DNA of 64,000 bases from Umbilicaria muhlenbergii. Lineage: Eukaryota; Ascomycota; Lecanoromycetes; Umbilicariales; Umbilicariaceae. A program made the translations under genes and the position numbers. Positions 34,161-45,096 of the stretch are shown in pieces. The notes under the pieces were generated by a model that was given only the letters and a program-made list of their open reading frames with translations, made no database searches and was not told the DNA's origin. The number at the start of each line of letters is the position of its first letter. The stretch's first letter is position 1. The stretch is taken from positions 1,793,507 through 1,857,506 of the forward strand of contig KK106981.1 in NCBI GenBank assembly GCA_000611775.1. The letters run 5' to 3'.

Positions 34161-34452
34161 GGACGCTGAGGTTGGGATCCATTGCCACCTCCTCGCGTGA
34201 AAGATGGCACAAGATCAAGACACAATAGTAGGACAATCACTGCATCGCAGGATGTAGCGGCCTCTAAGGGCCCAAGTCTGTCGGGGGCCAGGAGATCTTC
34301 TTGATCTAGGTCAGATCCGAACAACGATCAATACCGGTCAAGAGAAACCGTATGTATGAATTGATTTTCGACCCTATTATATACTAACGATGTTTTCCAG
34401 TGTTCCACTAGCCATGGTATAATATCGGCGCAAATATCGCTATACCTCAAAC

Positions 34453-35356
34453 CTAGCTGCCAGGCGACGACCGATGATCAACGTGTATAGGAATCTCTAT
34501 AGCCTTACCCTCCAGGGTCACATATCTCGGTGTGAACTCTGCAGGCTCACGCTGAGGAGTCTTCTTGGCCTTGCTGCCGATGGCAATTTCCACGCTGCAA
34601 TGCGAAGCTTTCCGTTTATGAATCCCCCTCTTCTCTGCACGCCTCTCCGCCGCTATGTGCTTGCAAGCACATATGAAGAGATGGAAATGAAGAATGCTGA
34701 GGCGGCACTTGTCAGCAACTCTTCATACACACGATGAACGATGCACCTACAGCATAAGCACCAGCCCAACAATGCCGATCGCCTGACATGCTCCCACATG
34801 TCTCATAACATGCTTGCACTCAAGCGCCCATGCTTCGATGGTTTGGTTGCAAAGGGGACCATTATGGCCCAATTGCCACATCACGGAACCGAAGATTGCA
34901 AACATGACGACGGGGCCAAGGATGGTCCATATTAATAGATTGGCTCCAAGGTCGGCAGTGGGTGGCATTGGCTGCCGAGTGATCAGGAGGTATCGAATGT
35001 CGGCCAAGGCCCAAATAACGGACAAGGTGCACTAGTCGATCGATCAACTCTGTCTACGATTTTTACGACCATTTCAGTTTCTCTGAGGTCATACTCACTG
35101 GAAGGAACGGCAACCAGTCTGCATAGTACCCCTTGAAATATCCCTTACTGCTTTGCGGGAGAGCAGCCTGCCATCCGATAGCCACGGCGAAGAAAGTCAC
35201 TGTCAGAATAGACACAAGAATGACACATAGACGGAGGTAGATATCGATCCGCCATTTGGGTTGACGGAGGTAAAATGCGCGGACGGTGACAGCAGGTGAA
35301 GATAGCATACTAGCAGAACGCCTCGACAGTGTGGACCCTGGTGCAACACTGTACAT
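34453..35356 (-). CDS. Four-helix integral membrane protein, unknown function
   Basis: Exons 35356-35099, 35031-34751, 34696-34453 (260 residues if the first ATG at 35356 is used; MLSSPAVTVR at 35308 is an alternative). Four hydrophobic segments are visible: LCVILVSILTVTFFAVAIGW, VIWALADIRYLLI, LLIWTILGPVVMFAIFGSVM and CQAIGIVGLVLMLLILHFHL with FICACKH. Conserved-looking polar motif between helices: GYFKGYYADWLPFLP. The tail (KAKKTPQREPAEFTPRYVTL) is basic and cytosolic. Layout resembles MARVEL-like fungal membrane proteins, but I cannot assign a family. Splice phases agree across all three exons, which supports a real gene. Confidence 0.75.
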
Positions 35357-35868
35357 AGCTCAATCAATCTCCGTCCAACCGGCCGAACAGACCGTGCATC
35401 TCGGGCACGCAGCTCAATATCTATCTGTAGCCCTCCTCCTTCCTACCACCAATTCCCCTCAGCCAAGGTCCGAATAGCGACATCACCACTCCCGTCTGTG
35501 GCTATGTATTCTCAGCTCCCCCCCCCTAATGAAACATGCTCATCTCGCCCATCCAGCCTTGAAACCGCCCATCCCATCACAGTCGGTGAGTGGACCCTTT
35601 GATTCACGACCGCTCGAACCGACCAGCCATATCATGCCATCCCCAAATCATACCTGCCCCAGTCCCGCCCGCAAAACCCCGACCGATCTCGACCTCGATC
35701 ATTCGCAACCCGCACCTGCGCCGTCGATCGTCCCCATCCTAAAACTACAGTGAGCACGTTTCTGTCGAATTCTCGTGATCTGCGTGCTCGTGGTGAGGCT
35801 GTGCTGTACCAATCCCAGAGGGCGGTTTGAAACATCGCCAAAGCGGCACAAGTGATCCCGATGCGCAT

Positions 35869-35903
<35 letters not shown>

Positions 35904-36362
35904 CAACCCCCGAGATGCGGATAAGTGTGCTCAGGAAAAAGGTGACTCGGCCCCAAAAGCGGCCGGTGGTTTTTGTTTGGGTCTCGTGGACTGGGGCTTG
36001 ACTCAGCCCTCAGGCCGGGGGAGGGACACGCAATGCAGTTGTCGCATGGCAAGGGAGATCACGTTTTGTCCCGTGCGGAAAGGTAGGGGCATGGTAAGAT
36101 GAAGGGCCACGTTTTGCAGATCGATCGCGTAGGAAATATGTGTGGGTATGTGCATGGTTTTGAGGGTTGGAAAAAGGTACAGAGTACAGTCAAGTGATTC
36201 GCATGCCTGAACCGAAGTTTGAGCAATGCCTGACTTAACCACTGGCCGCCATAGTAGGCCCAAATCACAAGTATTCGAAATCATCGCTATCGCTTCTGCA
36301 AAGAAAAACCACTAGTAGACAACGCTGTCCCCACCAAGAAAAAAGTTGAAAGAATATCGACC
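35357..36362. other. Intergenic, four-helix protein / GABA transaminase
   Basis: About 1 kb. Contains the (CACG)8 tract. Short frames show no family features. It should hold the promoter of the four-helix gene and the 3' region of the transaminase gene. Confidence 0.45.
35871..35902. repeat. (CACG)8 microsatellite
   Basis: Eight perfect CACG units with purine/pyrimidine alternation, 515 bases upstream of the four-helix gene start. Such tracts can adopt Z-DNA; no function is implied. Confidence 0.95.
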
Positions 36363-37952
36363 TCACGAGCTAACCAGTTTTTCCGTCGCCTCGAGCAGGA
36401 TATCAGCTAGAAAAATCACCCAGTCAGCAAAATGCAGCAGAAACTGTAAAAGGAGAGCAAACATACCATGATGCCTCTGGAAAATCAACATCGGCCTCAA
36501 CCTGACCGCCCTCTCACCACTTCCCCCAATGTTAATGCCTACAGTCTTCGCCTTCTTCAAGAACTCATCTCTTCTCGGGCTATCCCAAGCGATAAACGTG
36601 CCTTGACCTTTGCCTCTCAGATTCTGAATTTCATCCGGGTATTTCCGACTCAGTCCCTCCAACCCAGCGAACAAATAATCGCCAACCTCCGCCGTATTCT
36701 CAACTAGATTCAAGCGCTCGATTTCACGGATGATGGCGCGGAAAAGAAGAGCGCGGGCAGGATCGCCCATCCAGGTGTTGAATTGGCGGTAAGGCTTGTT
36801 GGGCCGGAGCTCCGGGTTGCCGTAGTAGTAGCCGGCTGTTTGAGCTTTCTTCGAGAAGGTGACCATGTCCGGTGGGTCGGTCAGACCCCAGTGTTCGTGG
36901 GCCCAGAACTTGCCTGTAGCGCCGACGCCAGTCTGGACCTCGTCGACGATGAGGAGGGTACCAGTGCGTTTGGTGATTTCACGCAGGCCTTTGAAGAAGT
37001 TGGCGGAGGCGTGATTGTCGCCGCCTTCGGATTGGATGGGTTCGACAATGACGGCGCAGACGGGGTGGTGGAAGGTTTTGATGAGGCTTTCTGTTTCTTC
37101 GAGACAGCGCTGTTCTTCACGGGCGTTCTCCTCGACATGTTCTTCGAGAGGGTATTTTATGTGGGGGAAGGTGGCTTGGGGCCAGTCAAATGCGGGGATG
37201 TCGAGTTTGTGGATGGGTTTGCTACGCGTTGTGGAGAGACTGCCGAAGAGACGACCGTGGAAGGCGGATTTGAAAGAAAGGATCGAGAGTTCGGGAGAGC
37301 CGGGAGCCTGGTTGTTCATAGCTGAGGAAATCTCTTCTGCCGTGAAGTCGACATCGGCACCGCCTCTTTCCTGACGGCGCTTCCACATGAATGCTGCTTT
37401 GTAGGCAAGCTCGTTGGCGTCAGAGCCAGCCTGGGCCGTGAAGACTTGATCCAACCCCTTAGGCGCAACTTTGAGTATACCAGTCTTGAGGATCGTAGCC
37501 CAGTCGTGTGAAGGGAAGTTGCCCAATGCAGGACGATTGATTATAGCACTCGCCATTTCCGGCGATGTCGCAGCCAGTAGCAAGGACGGATTGCTATATC
37601 CCACTGGGATTGAGGCGATTTGGGCATAAACATCGAGTAGGACATTGCCATCCAAATCAGCAATATAATTGCCGTAACTGTTCTGGTAATTCGCTAGCAT
37701 GTTCAAGCTCCGTGTGTCAAATATCTTATCCAGCTCCTCGATCGCCTTCTTGCTTTGCGGACCCGGGATCGCTGTCCTGACATGTGGCGCAGGGGGCTCG
37801 TCCGGGAAGAAGGGCTGCTCACCGCTGAAGGCTTCGGGCATTCTCGCAGCGGCAGCATTTGCAGCAGAACGGGACGTGGTTGTGATGGAGCGGTAGGTAG
37901 TGAGACGTGTAAGGGGTCGAATTCGAGAGGTAGTGCGAAGCAATAATGCCAT
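36363..37952 (-). CDS. UGA1: 4-aminobutyrate (GABA) transaminase
   Basis: PLP enzyme that converts GABA and 2-oxoglutarate to succinic semialdehyde and glutamate. Exons 37952-36467 and 36406-36363; 509 residues. A leader rich in Arg, Thr and Ser (MALLLRTTSRIRPLTRLTTY) suggests mitochondrial import. Motifs: AGSDANELAYKAAFMWKRRQ, LSFKSAFHGRLFGSLSTTRS, CAVIVEPIQSEGGDNHAS, LLIVDEVQTGVGATGKFWAH (PLP-binding Asp) and MVTFSKKAQTAGYYYGN (Schiff-base Lys). Spliced C-terminus: LIFQRHHADILLEATEKLVS. The 60-nt intron at 36407-36466 has no stop and keeps frame, so retention would insert about 20 mainly hydrophobic residues (see findings). Confidence 0.96.
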   Translation of the reverse strand: MALLLRTTSRIRPLTRLTTYRSITTTSRSAANAAAARMPEAFSGEQPFFPDEPPAPHVRTAIPGPQSKKAIEELDKIFDTRSLNMLANYQNSYGNYIADLDGNVLLDVYAQIASIPVGYSNPSLLLAATSPEMASAIINRPALGNFPSHDWATILKTGILKVAPKGLDQVFTAQAGSDANELAYKAAFMWKRRQERGGADVDFTAEEISSAMNNQAPGSPELSILSFKSAFHGRLFGSLSTTRSKPIHKLDIPAFDWPQATFPHIKYPLEEHVEENAREEQRCLEETESLIKTFHHPVCAVIVEPIQSEGGDNHASANFFKGLREITKRTGTLLIVDEVQTGVGATGKFWAHEHWGLTDPPDMVTFSKKAQTAGYYYGNPELRPNKPYRQFNTWMGDPARALLFRAIIREIERLNLVENTAEVGDYLFAGLEGLSRKYPDEIQNLRGKGQGTFIAWDSPRRDEFLKKAKTVGINIGGSGERAVRLRPMLIFQRHHGMFALLLQFLLHFADWVIFLADILLEATEKLVSS

Positions 37953-38735
37953 CGTGGGGGTTTGCGGAGGAATGGCTAGATGAGGTTCGGTGGAGTGGCG
38001 TGTGACCTTTGGCTTGAGTGCCAAACACGTGGGAATGTCTCAACCAGCAGCCAATAATCGAGAGATTGTGTTGAGATATGGAGGAGAACAAGAAATGGTG
38101 TCAAGGTATATGAGATGGTGAGGCTGTTGAGTGGTAGATGGTGTGCAAGGAAAGGCAGGGCGAGAGGAGTATTAATATTTACCCCATCCCGTCAATTGAG
38201 TGAGGGGCAAACGCGAAGCGCATGACATAAGAGAAATGCCGAGAAGCTTGTTCTCGGCTTGAACGCGGAAGCTTGCCCTAGATAGGCAACTCTAAGCGGA
38301 GTACTGTCTCTTGTAATATACGTCAGCTTTGGTTGGAAGCTTGTAACGGTACCTGTACCCCATGCCCTATTTCCATGCGCTCCGCTGCAAGGCGTTGGCT
38401 CACCATGACCAAGGGCAGCTTTCAGTAAGGTAATCCCCTCAAGTTTCCCGACAAACCAAAACCCCATTACTAGACATCCAGTGTGTGGTCAGTTTGAGCC
38501 AGTCACCGATTACTTGTTCTTTTCAGCGCGTCTAGAGTCCCTAAACCACGACAAAGTACTCAGAAGGGATATTCTGGTTGTTATAGGTCCGATGGAAAAG
38601 ATCTGCCTTTCGATTTGTCGACCTAAAGCTCCATATCCTATGCCACTTATGATACAAGAGCCTTCGAGTAATATCCACAGAGGAAAGGCTCTGGACAGAC
38701 CAAGCGCCGTAACTAGCAACATTATTTTCAACCCA
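37953..38735. other. Intergenic, GABA transaminase / CBF5
   Basis: 783 bases between same-strand genes: transaminase promoter and CBF5 3' region. No further feature recognised. Confidence 0.45.
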
Positions 38736-40414
38736 TTACTCGCTATCATCATCAGACTCCGCTTGTTTGGATTTTCTCTTCTCCTTCTTCTCCTTCTTCT
38801 TCCTCTTTCGCTCTGCCCTCTGCTCTGGCGTCTCATCATCATGCCTCTTGCGCTTTTTCGAATCTCCGTTTTCATGTGGCTCCGCCGCCGCTGCAACTTC
38901 TACGGCGGCTGCAGCTGTGGCGTTAGGAGGTATTGGCGGTGCGTCAAGAACGTCTTTCTTCGATGTTATCTCTGCCTTTGGTTGAGCGGCAACACCATTT
39001 TCTAGAGGTGCGTTGAAGTCGGTGTATTCATGCTGCCACTTGGCCGGTGTTGCCTCGTTTGGCCGTCCGTATTTCTATATCAAGTTAGTATCTGCGCCTT
39101 TTCAAACATTGAACAGTTCTACTGACATCAAGCTTGCCATCTGATTTCATCTTCTTCTTTTCCACTGCTACAGGACCCAATCCCCATCTTCTCGGATACA
39201 GATCTCGTTCCATAATGCACCGCTTCACCTTCGCAACAACACCATGATCGCAGGTCGAAAGCTCAACAGTGGACATTTGTGCGATACCAAGAGCGATCGC
39301 CTCCCCCTTGGTTGTCATGAGAACAACCTCCTCATGTACTTCGATACCAGCCTCTACAAGTTTGTCAGTAAAGAGCTTGTGGGCTCAGGATCATAGGATG
39401 CCATACCATATCGTAGTAACCCAGGTATCATGAGCTTGGCTCCGTAACAGACGGCATTGACGGCGCTATCCTTAACGACTATTCGCTTGTATGTGGTGAG
39501 GAGACTCTCCAACGGTCGGATTACCTTTCTCAGATATGACTCGTCCCTTGTATTATCTTGCATCCACTGCGCGTCCAGCACATCGTGTAATGTGACCATT
39601 CCGTCCTGCTCGTCCATCGCTCCACTCCTTACCCTCCTCAGTTCTTGCATGTGGGCTCCGACTCCTAGCAATAGTCCCAGATGCACGCACAATGTTCGGA
39701 TATAAGTTCCAGCCTCGCAACTGACCCAGAACACACCAAGATGTCTGTCATTATCGAACTCGTAAAGCTTGCTCTGATGGATTGTCCGGATACGCAATTG
39801 TCTCTTGACAGCTGAAATGAGAGGGGGTCGTTGGAAAAGAGCTCCAGTGAGTGTCTCCAGCGCTCGTGCAAGTTGTGCTTCGCCGCCTGGCAGTTTATCG
39901 TGTAACCGGATAACGCAAACATATTCCTTCCCAGCACCTTGTTGAGATTTTACTAGACGCGTAGCGCGGTCAAGACAGACAATGAGGCAGCCTGTAACTT
40001 TAGGGTCCAATGTTCCGCTGTGTCCGGTCTTCTCAATTCTATCCCCTTGTTAGTATCTGAACAGATAGCTGTGTCCTGCGCGATTGTCCCTACCTCAGCA
40101 TACGCTTCACCCAAGCCACTACCTCATGACTGGAAGGATTCGAGGGTTTGTCGAGATTAATTACTCCCGAACTAATGTATTGCTTAAGATCGCGCTTGAG
40201 TGGTGTACAACCGCAAGGAATAGGGGTGAAATGTCCAGTTCGGACAAGTACTACCTTGCGTCAATGAAAGTTGTATCTGTTTCGTAGCAAAGGACGACTT
40301 ACGCTTGTCGTAGCCCTTCAATAGTAACGGCCAAGTGCTTGTGTCAAGCGCTGGTGTAGCGTTCTCGGGCTTGATACTGTAGTCGGTCTCATCGTTGGCA
40401 AGAACTATCGCCAT
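38736..40414 (-). CDS. CBF5: Cbf5/dyskerin, H/ACA snoRNP pseudouridine synthase
   Basis: Catalytic subunit of H/ACA snoRNPs that converts uridine to pseudouridine in rRNA. Exons 40414-40303, 40250-40094, 40038-39407, 39353-39127, 39074-38736; 488 residues. Conserved: [60 protein letters not shown] (catalytic Asp), [40 protein letters not shown], and the PUA domain ([28 protein letters not shown]). The tail is a Lys/Glu run typical of nucleolar Cbf5 ([20 protein letters not shown]). Introns are 52-55 nt. Identification is certain. Confidence 0.96.
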
Positions 40415-40691
40415 CTTGATTACAGCTCCTCTGGGGAAATTCAATGGGAATGCAGTCAGCCCGGTGAACACATTGGAAGTGCGCTCAAGCTTGGCTTCAA
40501 AACCTCCCTCGAAATTTTGCTGTGGAGAAACATCTTGGCGAGGCTAGTCCCAAACAAGCCACAAGCATCTTAGCAACGCTATGTAGGGGATTCATTGGGT
40601 ATCACGGGCTCCATTGAACATTGGTGGCTTTTCAACGTTACTGCATCAAGAGCCCGATGATATTTTCATTTAGAGGCTAAGGATAGATCTA

Positions 40692-42018
40692 TTAATCGCC
40701 ACCAAGACGCCGACCTTGGCCCCTACTACCCCAAACGCCTGAAAAGCCACTGCCAAATCCACTCGACGATCCTCTGCTTGGTTGCTGAACGCCAGGCCGG
40801 AAAGCAGTACCGTAGCCCCTCACTGTGGCACTACGCCTGTCTGCTCCGAACCACCGTTTCACAAATTGTGGTGTCCGTATGATATTCCTACCGCCGCCAA
40901 AGGTGGGATAAAGCCGGGTAAGGAAATCATACAGGTGTGCCGCGACAACACCCATTCCTTGCTCGAGCGCTGCTTGCGGTCCTCCCAATATGAAAGTCAT
41001 GAGAAGCATAGCCCACGGCAGCCATATGACATTGAAAGTTATAATAAAGAACGTGACTTTCTTGCCCTTGTTGTCTTGTGAATACGTGTACGCCAGCGCG
41101 AGAGTCAGAGCTATTCCCATCAGCTGAACATTCCAAGTAAACAAGCGAGCTGCCATACCTGATGTGAATATCATGCCTCCCATTGCACCGCCAGCAGTCA
41201 ACTTTGGGGCATGTTAGCTAGGTTCATGCAAATCACACGATGAACGATGTGCTGCATGAGCATGCAGAGATATGCTGACAAGAAAGATATGTAGGGAGCC
41301 AAAACCACCAAACGTAAATTTCGAATGATCACGCGGGCTTTCTCAAATGGCGTTCCCACCGTGCTTGCACCGTACACGGACTCTTTTTGGATTGATTGCG
41401 AATGATGAGTCTGTGTGAGATGCAAGGGCGATCTTCCTCATCTCCAGGAACCGCTTCAGCTAGGTGTTGGCTGGGCGGGCAGATTATGTGAGGTGCTCAG
41501 AACAGAATGTAGCAAAGTGGCAAGGACTTGCTACATGACGCGGAAGAACAAGCGAAGAAGTGTGTTTTGTAAAACCATTGCATGCATACCAATATGACCA
41601 GGCCAACGAAGAAGATATAAACGAAAAAATCTCCAGGCTGGGCGGCAAAGCGGGGAGATTCTTTCTCGAGAGCGCTACCGTACGTGTACACTACGGTCGG
41701 TCAGCGGAGACGATCTTCGGTGGGCTAAGTTGTCACCCACAAAAGTACGGGTCGAAAAGGATGCTCAATCCAGGGCCGGTTAACCAAAACGAAGTGACAA
41801 TGCGCCACAGCTGAGGTGGTAATTTCTTGAATACCCATGGTAGGTAGAAGATGACATATTGTCCGCTAAGCAAACGGCCATACACAAGTAATGAAGTAAC
41901 AAGCGTGGCTGCTGTTAAAGTCCTACCCATCAGCATCAGAAATAGCTCCTCGACGTACGCAGCGATCAAGTATGAACTCATACCTTGACACAGGTGGAGC
42001 TGCCCAAAAGGCGTCCAT
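40692..42018 (-). CDS. Derlin (Der1/Dfm1-like) ERAD membrane protein
   Basis: Derlins are rhomboid-fold pseudoproteases in ER-associated degradation. Exons 42018-41984, 41922-41741, 41690-41590, 41201-40692; 275 residues. Spliced N-terminus MDAFWAAPPVSRTLTAATLV, then GQYVIFYLPWVFKKLPPQLW, WLTGPGLSILFDPYFLYTYG, ESPRFAAQPGDFFVYIFFVG, AYTYSQDNKGKKVTFFI, AHLYDFLTRLYPTFGGGRNI and TPQFVKRWFG. The C-terminal tail is Arg/Gly/Ser-rich (VWGSRGQGRRLGGD) without an obvious SHP motif for Cdc48. The last intron (41202-41589) is 388 nt, about seven times the local norm. Divergent from LYS9. Confidence 0.93.
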
Positions 42019-42324
42019 TGTAGCGATGCTGGTCCTGGTGATCACTGTTCTGCGTCAAGCAGAGCTCTCGTCAATGGACAGATTTTTGATACGAGGTAGG
42101 TTGGAACAAAAGGATCGAAGAAAGTTGCATTCGTGGCATTTCTTCGCGGTAAGGCTGACGGACAGGAATTCTCAAATAACGGCCGATGACGGTAGCACCG
42201 AAATAATAAGCGAAAAGATTATTTTGTTGCCGGCGCCTTTTAATCGCAGAAAAGCCTTGAGTCATTCTACGAGCAAGGGCTTCAACCCAGACAACTACCT
42301 ACGAATAGCTCCCTGACAATCATA
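42019..42324. promoter_or_regulatory. Shared upstream region, Derlin / LYS9
   Basis: 306 bases between divergent ATGs; should include both promoters. No specific site recognised. Confidence 0.4.
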
Positions 42325-43826
42325 ATGGCAGGATCAAAGTGAGTTTCAAATCTAATTTTTGAATGCTGGTCCAACGTCTGATACTGCAATAGAAAAGTAC
42401 TTTTGCTCGGTGCTGGCTTTGTCACGAAGCCAACAGTGCAAATTCTCAGCGATGCGGACGTCGAAGTTACTGTTGGTTTGTCAAAGACAGAGACTCCGTC
42501 GCAAATGACGTGCTGATGAATTCGCAGCCTGCCGAACGCTCGAGAGTGCAAAGAATCTATCACGTGACATCAAGAATGTCCATCCAATTTCCCTGGACGT
42601 TACAGATGCGGCCGCTTTGGACGCCGCAGTGGAGAAAGTGGATGTGGTGGTCAGTCTGATACCATATACATTCCATGCGACTGTCATCAAGTCCGCCATC
42701 AGGAAGAAGAAGAATGTCGTCACAACGAGTTATGTCTCGCCAGCCATGCTCGAGCTCGAAAGCGAGGTCAAGGAGGCAGGGATAACGGTGATGAATGAGA
42801 TAGGGTTGGATCCGGGTATTGACCATCTTTATGCTATCAAGACCATTGACGAAGTACACAAGGAGGGTGGAAAAATCACCAGCTTTCTATCCTACTGTGG
42901 AGGACTCCCGGCGCCAGAAGCCTCGGATAACCCGCTCGGATACAAGTTCTCCTGGTCCTCGAGAGGGGTTCTACTGGCTTTGACCAACACCGCAAAATAC
43001 TATAAGGATGGAAAGATCGAAGAAGTGGCTGGTCCCGAGCTTATGGGAACTGCTAAGCCATACTTCATCTACCCCGGTTTCGCTTTCGTTGCGTATCCGA
43101 ACCGAGATTCCACATCATATAGGGAAAGATACAACATCCCCGAGGCTCAAACTGTCGTGAGGGGTACCTTAAGATATCAAGGCTTTCCGGAATTCATACG
43201 CGTGCTCGTGGACATGGGTTTCCTGAGCGAAGAGAAACATGATTTCCTAGAAACTCCGATCAGCTGGAAGGAGGCCACACAGAAAGTTCTGAAAGCTTCT
43301 TCTGGAAAGGAGTCGTATGTTCATCTTATCTACAGCCTCAAATGAACTAAGCTAATTAAGCGCTAGGGATCTTGAGTGGGCGATCTCCTCCAAAACTAAG
43401 TTCGCCAACAATGACGAGAAAAACCGCATCTTGGCCGGTCTACGTTGGATTGGCATGTTCTCAGAAGATAAGATCACTCCTCGAGGAACTCCACTAGATA
43501 CCCTATGCGCCACACTTGAGCAGAAAATGCAATATGAGCCTGGTGAGCGGGACCTAGTGATGCTACAACACAAGTTTGAAATCGAGCACAAGGACGGCAA
43601 GAAAGAGACGCGGACATCGACACTTGTAGATTATGGTGATCCCAACGGATACTCGTCCATGGCCAAGCTTGTGGGAGTGCCATGTGGTATTGCAGTCAAG
43701 CAGGTTCTTGATGGCACGATCTCGGAGAAAGGGATCTTGGCACCAATGTCGCCGAAAATCAACAACCCGTTGATCGAGGAGCTGAAGAAGTACGGCATTG
43801 AATTGAAGGAGCAGACGCTCGCATGA
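42325..43826 (+). CDS. LYS9: Saccharopine dehydrogenase (NADP+, L-glutamate forming)
   Basis: Penultimate enzyme of the fungal aminoadipate lysine pathway (saccharopine reductase). Exons 42325-42338, 42393-42475, 42528-43314, 43367-43826; 447 residues. The first coding exon is 14 nt (MAGSK). The Rossmann motif VLLLGAGFVTKPTVQILSDA follows. Also present: SLIPYTFHATVIKSAI, NVVTTSYVSPAMLELE, NEIGLDPGIDHLYAIKTIDE, SYCGGLPAPEASDNPLGYKF, SWSSRGVLLAL and GYSSMAKLVGVPCGIAVKQV. C-terminus LKKYGIELKEQTLA. Introns are 52-54 nt. Convergent with KIN17. Confidence 0.96.
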
Positions 43827-44020
43827 GAGCTGAGTGTATGGTTTTGCTGGCGGTTTGCAACATGTGTCATTGTAGCTTGTAAGATGCAGTGCCTTGAAAT
43901 AGACCGTTAGATAGTGCTAAATGATAACGCCCAATCTGATGCGTGATTCACCACCTCGCCTTTGGCGCCTCCGAATGCTAGTGTTCCCCAACGCCTTACA
44001 ATCTTAAAGTCTCGCGACCC

Positions 44021-45096
44021 CTACGATACCTTTTGACGCTTTGAATTCAGCCCTGCCGCAAACCCATGCGTTTCGCGCGCCCTTTTGCGCTCGATCTCCT
44101 CCTTCATGATCCTCTCTGCTTCGCTCATCGGCTTCTTTGGCAATACCTTTGCGCCGCTCTTGGATGCACCGAGGGCGTTTTTCTTGGACATAGCAAAGAC
44201 ATTCTTAGGCTTGTTGGCCGCATCCATATTGAGGGAAACCTTCTGTGCAAGGCCGCCGAGTGTGGTTGACGAAAGTGCTTCCGACTTCGAATCCTTCTCC
44301 TCCGAATCGCCCCTTACAACGCTCTCTTCGTCTGTCCGCCCAGCAGGCGGAGATAATGAGTCCTCCGGCGGCTTCTCCGTCTTCTTCTCTGGTGTCGCCT
44401 TGGATGCGAAGTTTAATTTGATTTTTTCCCCTTCTTCCCTCTGCAGGGATCTGAGGCCTTCGTCCTCCTCGTCCTTGGCCTTCTCTTCAGCATCCAACTT
44501 AGCCCTTTCGATTTGTTCCCTTATCAGCTTTTGCTCCCTCTCCTCGTCCCCTTTGTCCTGCCTCTCCTTTTTCCTGATCGCATCCTGCCTCCTCAGCGCT
44601 TCCGGACTATTGTCGATCCACGAAACATGTAAACCCTTATCCGTCTCCTCCACTCTACAAAGCCCCTCCCTCCCCAAGTGTTTTGCATATTCGGTAAGTG
44701 AGGGCCAGCGCGTAGCGTTCATATGCACATGTTCCTTATTGGAGATGTATTCTTGGTAGAAGTGGTTGATGTTAATTTTCTTTTCGCCGTGGGAGGTCCT
44801 CAGGAGCTGCAGGAAGTCCCGCTGGAACTCATTGCTGTAGTCGGAAATGTGCTTTCGAGAGTCTTCGCCGATGAGGAGCATCTGGCGCACATGGGATTCC
44901 GACTGCGTGTGGCATTTGAAACCGTTCTCATCCCGCATTTGGCGTTCGCAGACCTGGAGAAGAAGTGAGTTCATGCGACGCAGTTGACAAGAGAAGAGTA
45001 TGGGCTTACCTGACAGTACCATCGTAGGCGCTGCAAACCTTTCGATTTTAGCTTGTTATTCAGGAACTTGGTAGACCCTACTTCGGCTTTAGGCAT
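44021..45096 (-). CDS. Kin17/Rts2 DNA- and RNA-binding protein
   Basis: KIN17 is a nuclear protein linked to DNA replication, repair and late spliceosomes. Exons 45096-45010 and 44953-44021; 339 residues. N-terminus MPKAEVGSTKFLNNKLKSKG joins LQRLRWYCQVCERQMRDENG and KCHTQSESHVRQML, completing the C2H2 zinc finger (C..C..H..H) across the intron. The winged-helix domain continues with EFQRDFLQLLRTSHGEKKIN, HFYQEYISNKEHVHMNATRW and GLCRVEETDKGLHVSWIDNS. A Lys/Glu-rich coiled region and a basic nuclear tail (EEIERKRARETHGFAAGLNS) follow. The animal C-terminal KOW domain is absent, as in other fungi. Confidence 0.94.

Noticed and set aside
36783-37325. 180-codon plus-strand frame
   Set aside because: Antisense of the GABA transaminase; the minus strand shows every transaminase motif.
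38760-38900. Low-complexity CTTCTT-rich tract as a repeat
   Set aside because: It is the coding strand complement of the Lys/Glu tail of CBF5.
44085-44759. 224-codon Ser/Leu-rich plus frame
   Set aside because: Antisense of the Lys/Glu-rich part of KIN17.
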